DNA from: Tillus elongatus
Taxonomy: Eukaryota > Arthropoda > Insecta > Coleoptera > Cleridae
Length of the DNA stretch: 64,000 bases
Reading direction: 5' to 3'
NCBI GenBank assembly: GCA_964006375.1
Contig: OZ023265.1
Coordinates: 117,875,858 to 117,939,857 of the forward strand
A program made the position numbers and the translations under genes. Below the pieces are notes generated by a model that searched no databases, had not been told where the DNA came from, and was given only the letters and a program-made list of their open reading frames with translations. Shown here piece after piece: positions 60,640 through 64,000 of the stretch; within the stretch, counting starts at the first letter, position 1; each line of letters opens with the position of its first letter.

Positions 60640-61335
60640 TTTAAGTTACATAGATTATAAGAGCCTTCCCCTCGATTTCCCTGAGAACCCATCATCGGAT
60701 CCTGACTTTGTGAAAATGGGACCACTTCAGAAGTATACCCTTTCAAACAAGAGAGGAGTTTTTTAATTGCCAAAAATATCGGTGAACATACATAACAAAT
60801 TTTTTTGGGGGATTTCCCTTAATCTCCCTGAGATCCCAGCATCAGATCCTCACTTGGTAAAAATGGAACCACCTCAGGAGTATACCCTTTTAAACAAAAA
60901 AAGATGTTTTAAATTGGTCACAATTGACGAAAATATCGGTGAACATATGTAAAAATTCGTTTTTTGAGAATTTACCTCGATTTTCCTGAGATACCATCAT
61001 CAGATCTGACTTGGTGCAAAGCGACCACCTCAGATGTACAGCTTTTCAAACAAACAAACAAAAAAAAGATTTTTTAAAATTGGTCTACAAGTGACGAAAA
61101 TATCTGTGAACATACAGAAAGAAAATAATTTTTGATGATTTTCCTTGATTTCCATGAGATCCCATCATCAGGTCCTGATTTGGTGAAAATGGGACCACCT
61201 TAGGAGTGCACCCTTTTAAACAAAACAAAATATTTTTTTAAATTGGTCCACAATTGACCAAAATATCGGTGAACATACACAAAAGAAATACATACAGACG
61301 AACATAGAATCTCCTCCTTTTTTGAAGTCGGTTAA
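60640..61335 (+). repeat. Tandem repeat, four units of about 150-170 bp, with a fixed 3' end
   Basis: CTGAGA(A/T)CCCATCATC-like phrases recur at 60681, 60828, 60986 and 61154. Each unit has a GATTTCC/TTTTCC lead, ATCAGATCCTGACTTGGTGA-like, AATGGGACCACCT, CCCTTTTAAACAAA and AAAATATCGGTGAACATA. The last unit ends in ACAGACGAACATAGAATCTC, CTCCTTTTTTGAAGTCGGTT, an end sequence I know from insect dispersed repeats. Small frames inside are repeat-derived. Confidence 0.88.
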
Positions 61336-61407
61336 AAATCTAAAAGTTGATATGGGCAAAAGGGGCGCTCTCATTTTGGCTAAATTACTTTATTGGTGCA
61401 TGACAAT

Positions 61408-61487
61408 TGCCAAGTTCATAAGGGTCACACAGTTCCGGAGCAAATTTTGTTTTCTTCCGGAACTGTGTAGGCCTTATGAACTTGGCA
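61408..61487. ncRNA. 80-nt near-perfect hairpin, pre-miRNA-like or tiny MITE
   Basis: TGCCAAGTTCATAAGG (16 nt) and ACACAGTTCCGGA (13 nt) on the left pair with TCCGGAACTGTGT and CCTTATGAACTTGGCA on the right, separated by a 3-by-3 internal loop and closed by a loop of about 15 nt. Size and shape fit a microRNA precursor or a very small palindromic repeat. No second copy was seen in this window. Confidence 0.4.
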
Positions 61488-62289
61488 TTTCTTGAACTGT
61501 GAATTTGTTCAGCTAAGATATCCACCTTACAGCTATTATCTAGCTCCATCGGAGTATTACCTTTATCCTAAGCTGAAGAAGCACTTGAAGGATGTCGATT
61601 TCTGGAGATGAAGACACAGACACAATGTCCGACTTTTCTGAATAGCTGCCAAAAGAACATCTTTGGATGTTGGATATGGCGTTATTGGAGAAGCAATGGA
61701 ATAAATTTCGGTAAATAAAATTTTATTTTTTCTCTAAACTTTTTCTTACCTGGTTAAGTAAATTTAATACTGATCTTCCTTGGTATGTATTCATAGAAAC
61801 AAATATAATTAAAAACATAAATCGTTGTATCATTTGAAATTCGCAGAACTGTCATTTGCGTCTTACTTCGGAAGTATCAGTGGATAGAGATGCGACTTAC
61901 CTGAAACAAAATAAATGCATTAGTTTTTATTTTATGCAATGTAGATTTACAAACTTTATAGATTTATAATTAGCTCTTACGTGCATACAATACTTTACGG
62001 AACTAAGCTTATTTTACAATAAATGTCCGTCATTCAGTAGAAAATTAGTTTAGAAGAAAATCGCAGAAGGAGTTATATTTATGATTTATGAATGTCATTA
62101 CAAATCATATTATAAATCGCCTTTTGCTAAAATTAATTTAAAAAATTTGATACTCCGATTAGCGTATTTTACAGTCACCGGTTTTAAAAATTGAGGGGAT
62201 TAAATAAATAAGCTAATAAACAATCTTAAGAATTTCTGACAGATCGTCACCTGTGTGTTCTTCAGAGATTTATATTTTTTCTCCACAAA
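61488..62289. other. No gene seen
   Basis: AT-rich and unassigned. Confidence 0.5.
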
Positions 62290-63160
62290 CTAGAAACACA
62301 TTCTTATGAAAATTGGTAAACCTACACTTTAGCTCTCCCAGCTTGCTCCCCGCACACGGATTTCTGCGTTTGAGTTTACGCCATGTTGCCACTTCTTTCT
62401 CTTTATCGACTTTATAAGGTATAATTCGTATTATAATTAAAGTGTTACTTTATATCAGTGAACTATGTACAGTTGCCAGTTTTCTGGTAACTTCATTGCT
62501 CCTCTACATGAAAAAATATATTAACGCAGCAAGTACGTTATGGTAATGGAAATATATCAATTTTGTGGAGGCGAACTGTTGTATGATAATTTTATTACTC
62601 TAATTCTTAAAAAATCTAGCAGCAAGTGTGTTCTAGTAACGAATAAGGTGTGGACTTAATTGGAAAATTAAATCCACAAAACTTAGTTTTATTGTTTTTT
62701 TAAATCTAGTTTTCCAATTAAATCCACACCTTATTCGTTGCCATAGCGCACTTGCTGCATCAGTATTTCTTTTATAATACGTATTGATACCTTATTCTTG
62801 ACCATAACTTACTTGCTGCGTTATGGCAACGAATAATTAGTGGACTTAATTTACAAAAGTCAGTTTGAAGGTCGTTTTTTTTTTTCTAATTTAGTTTTCC
62901 AATTAGGTTCACGCCTTATTTGTTTCTATTATATACGTGCTGCATTAGTATTTCTTTCATAATGCATAATGATTCCTTGCTTTGTAATTTAGTAGAAGTA
63001 AAAAGAAAGAAGTGGCAACAGTGCGTAAACTCGAACGCAGAAAGTCGTGTGCGCGAGAACTTTGCCGGTTGGGAGATATGAAGTGTAAAGTGTAGATAAG
63101 CTGAACATTTTCTACCATAACACATCTGCTACCATAACGCATTTGCTGCTTCTGAAAATG
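62290..63160. repeat. Nested palindromes built on the GCAGCAAGTGCGTT motif
   Basis: Outer arms: 62320-62400 (AGCTCTCCCAGCTTG, GGATTTCTGCGTTTGAGTTT, GTTGCCACTTCTTTCTCTTT) and 62990-63095 (the inverse, with AAGAAAGAAGTGGCAACA, GCGTAAACTCGAACGCAGAA and GGTTGGGAGA). Inside are an almost perfect palindrome at 62615-62762, with arms starting GCAGCAAGTGTGTTCTAGTA and ACGAATAAGGTGTGGACTTA, and a second, weaker one at 62812-62947. Single copies of the motif sit at 62524 and, inverted, at 63135. Confidence 0.88.
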
Positions 63161-64000
63161 GTTGATGTTCAATTGGTCTTCATCTAATATAATCGCCAGG
63201 ATGGTTGGTTACTCTGTTGTTGGAAACGTGTTAAAACATATTTTAAAAATTTAACGAATTTTAGTTCACTATTATTGACCTTTAACTAATTATAATAATG
63301 GTGCGACGGCAAGCAAGGAGAGCTTCAAAAATTTAATTTGGAATATTATAGAAACCCCTGATTATACCTGAATTTGTACCAAAAATTCAAAAAGTCTGGA
63401 CCCGGTTTCATAAAAATGGTTTTAATAGCAAATATTTTTTTAAATGCTGGTGGGCATCAAACTTGGTTACCAGTAAAACCTACACAGTAGAAACAATGTA
63501 CGATATTTCATCAAAATAACTATATTATTGGAAACAGTACAAATTTTTTACGAAAATGCACCTAAAATCTTCCCGAAAAAAGCTATTTATCCACCTGCCT
63601 GGATATAATTATTCACAAAAAGCTTTTCGATGAGACCTCAAAAAAAATTATTGCACGAAAATCCGAACACTTTTTTTTACAATAACTTATGACACCTTTA
63701 TTATTAATTACCAAAATTTCACAAACATTTTACAAATAATGATTTCTACGGAAACAAAAAAAATCTGAAAAAATCGACTATTTTTTACAAAAAAATTGCT
63801 AAAAGCATACATAAAATTTAAATTACCATATCCCTAGCATGTAATTGATATCGCTTGAACCAGTGGAAGTAACTAGTGGAAATAAGAAAAAATATGTCGA
63901 AAAATACTCAAATTCTCATGCCACAAGCTGCCAGAAATAAGAACATTACTTAATTTTCCCACATTAAAGTTTCAGTTAACATTTATGAAAACAATTTATC
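63161..64000. other. No gene seen
   Basis: AT-rich. The phrases AATTTGTACCAAAAATTC and ATTTCATCAAAATAAC are reminiscent of the family R core but too short to assign. Confidence 0.4.

Overview
The window looks like AT-rich non-coding DNA from an arthropod, most likely an insect. The evidence is the mix of decayed transposons (Tc1/mariner, pogo, hAT, P-element/THAP, Penelope-like, jockey/CR1-like and RTE-like LINEs, one Ty3/Gypsy scrap, a tRNA-derived SINE), spliced introns inside one transposon, and very many long (TA)n arrays. The species cannot be fixed from sequence alone. I found no convincing host protein-coding gene, rRNA, functional tRNA, CRISPR array or operon. Most long reading frames here are either transposase/reverse-transcriptase relics or translated simple repeats.

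Layout. 0-5.4 kb: SINE pieces, a LINE split by a mariner-type transposase relic, and a MITE. 6.0-6.9 kb: Tc1-like transposase relic. 11.0-11.8 kb: scraps of a Penelope-like element and an RTE-like LINE. 12.0-17.3 kb: the best-preserved gene-like object, a minus-strand P-element/THAP9-like transposase with recognisable exons and splice sites, broken by two nonsense codons, a frameshift, a 7-bp minisatellite and a nested hAT insertion with a perfect 8-bp target duplication. 17.9-19.8 kb: minus-strand LINE. 20.4-20.9 kb: the most complete SINE. 22.2-23.7 kb: a 1.5-kb foldback element. 26.2-27.3 kb: a hAT element with an 8-bp duplication and a transposase C-terminal relic. 27.5-35 kb: a (TA)n-bearing dispersed repeat called here family R, a LINE RNase H relic and a second hAT relic. 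35.4-38.2 kb: GTGGC-rich tandem repeats and a Gypsy pol fragment. 40.8-46.3 kb: Penelope-like elements, one palindromic and one probably inserted into a LINE, carrying hammerhead-ribozyme-like motifs. 46.8-48.0 kb: another foldback. 49.6-51.5 kb: a long-TIR element related to the 4.9-kb MITE and holding a mariner-type transposase relic. 51.9-54.0 kb: a pogo/Tigger-like element with TIRs and TA duplication. 54.4-59.4 kb: two copies of a 1.9-2.0 kb element with TA-flanked CCCAAGCAACA ends. 59.4-63.2 kb: minisatellites, a tRNA-like SINE head, a four-unit tandem repeat, an 80-nt hairpin and a nested palindrome block.

The parts do not work together as a pathway. They record repeated waves of insertion, inversion, tandem duplication and (TA)n growth. 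The points most worth checking are the P-like transposon, the hammerhead-like motifs, the foldback family, the family R hairpin motif, and paralogous repeat pairs in which a (TA)n array has grown in only one copy.
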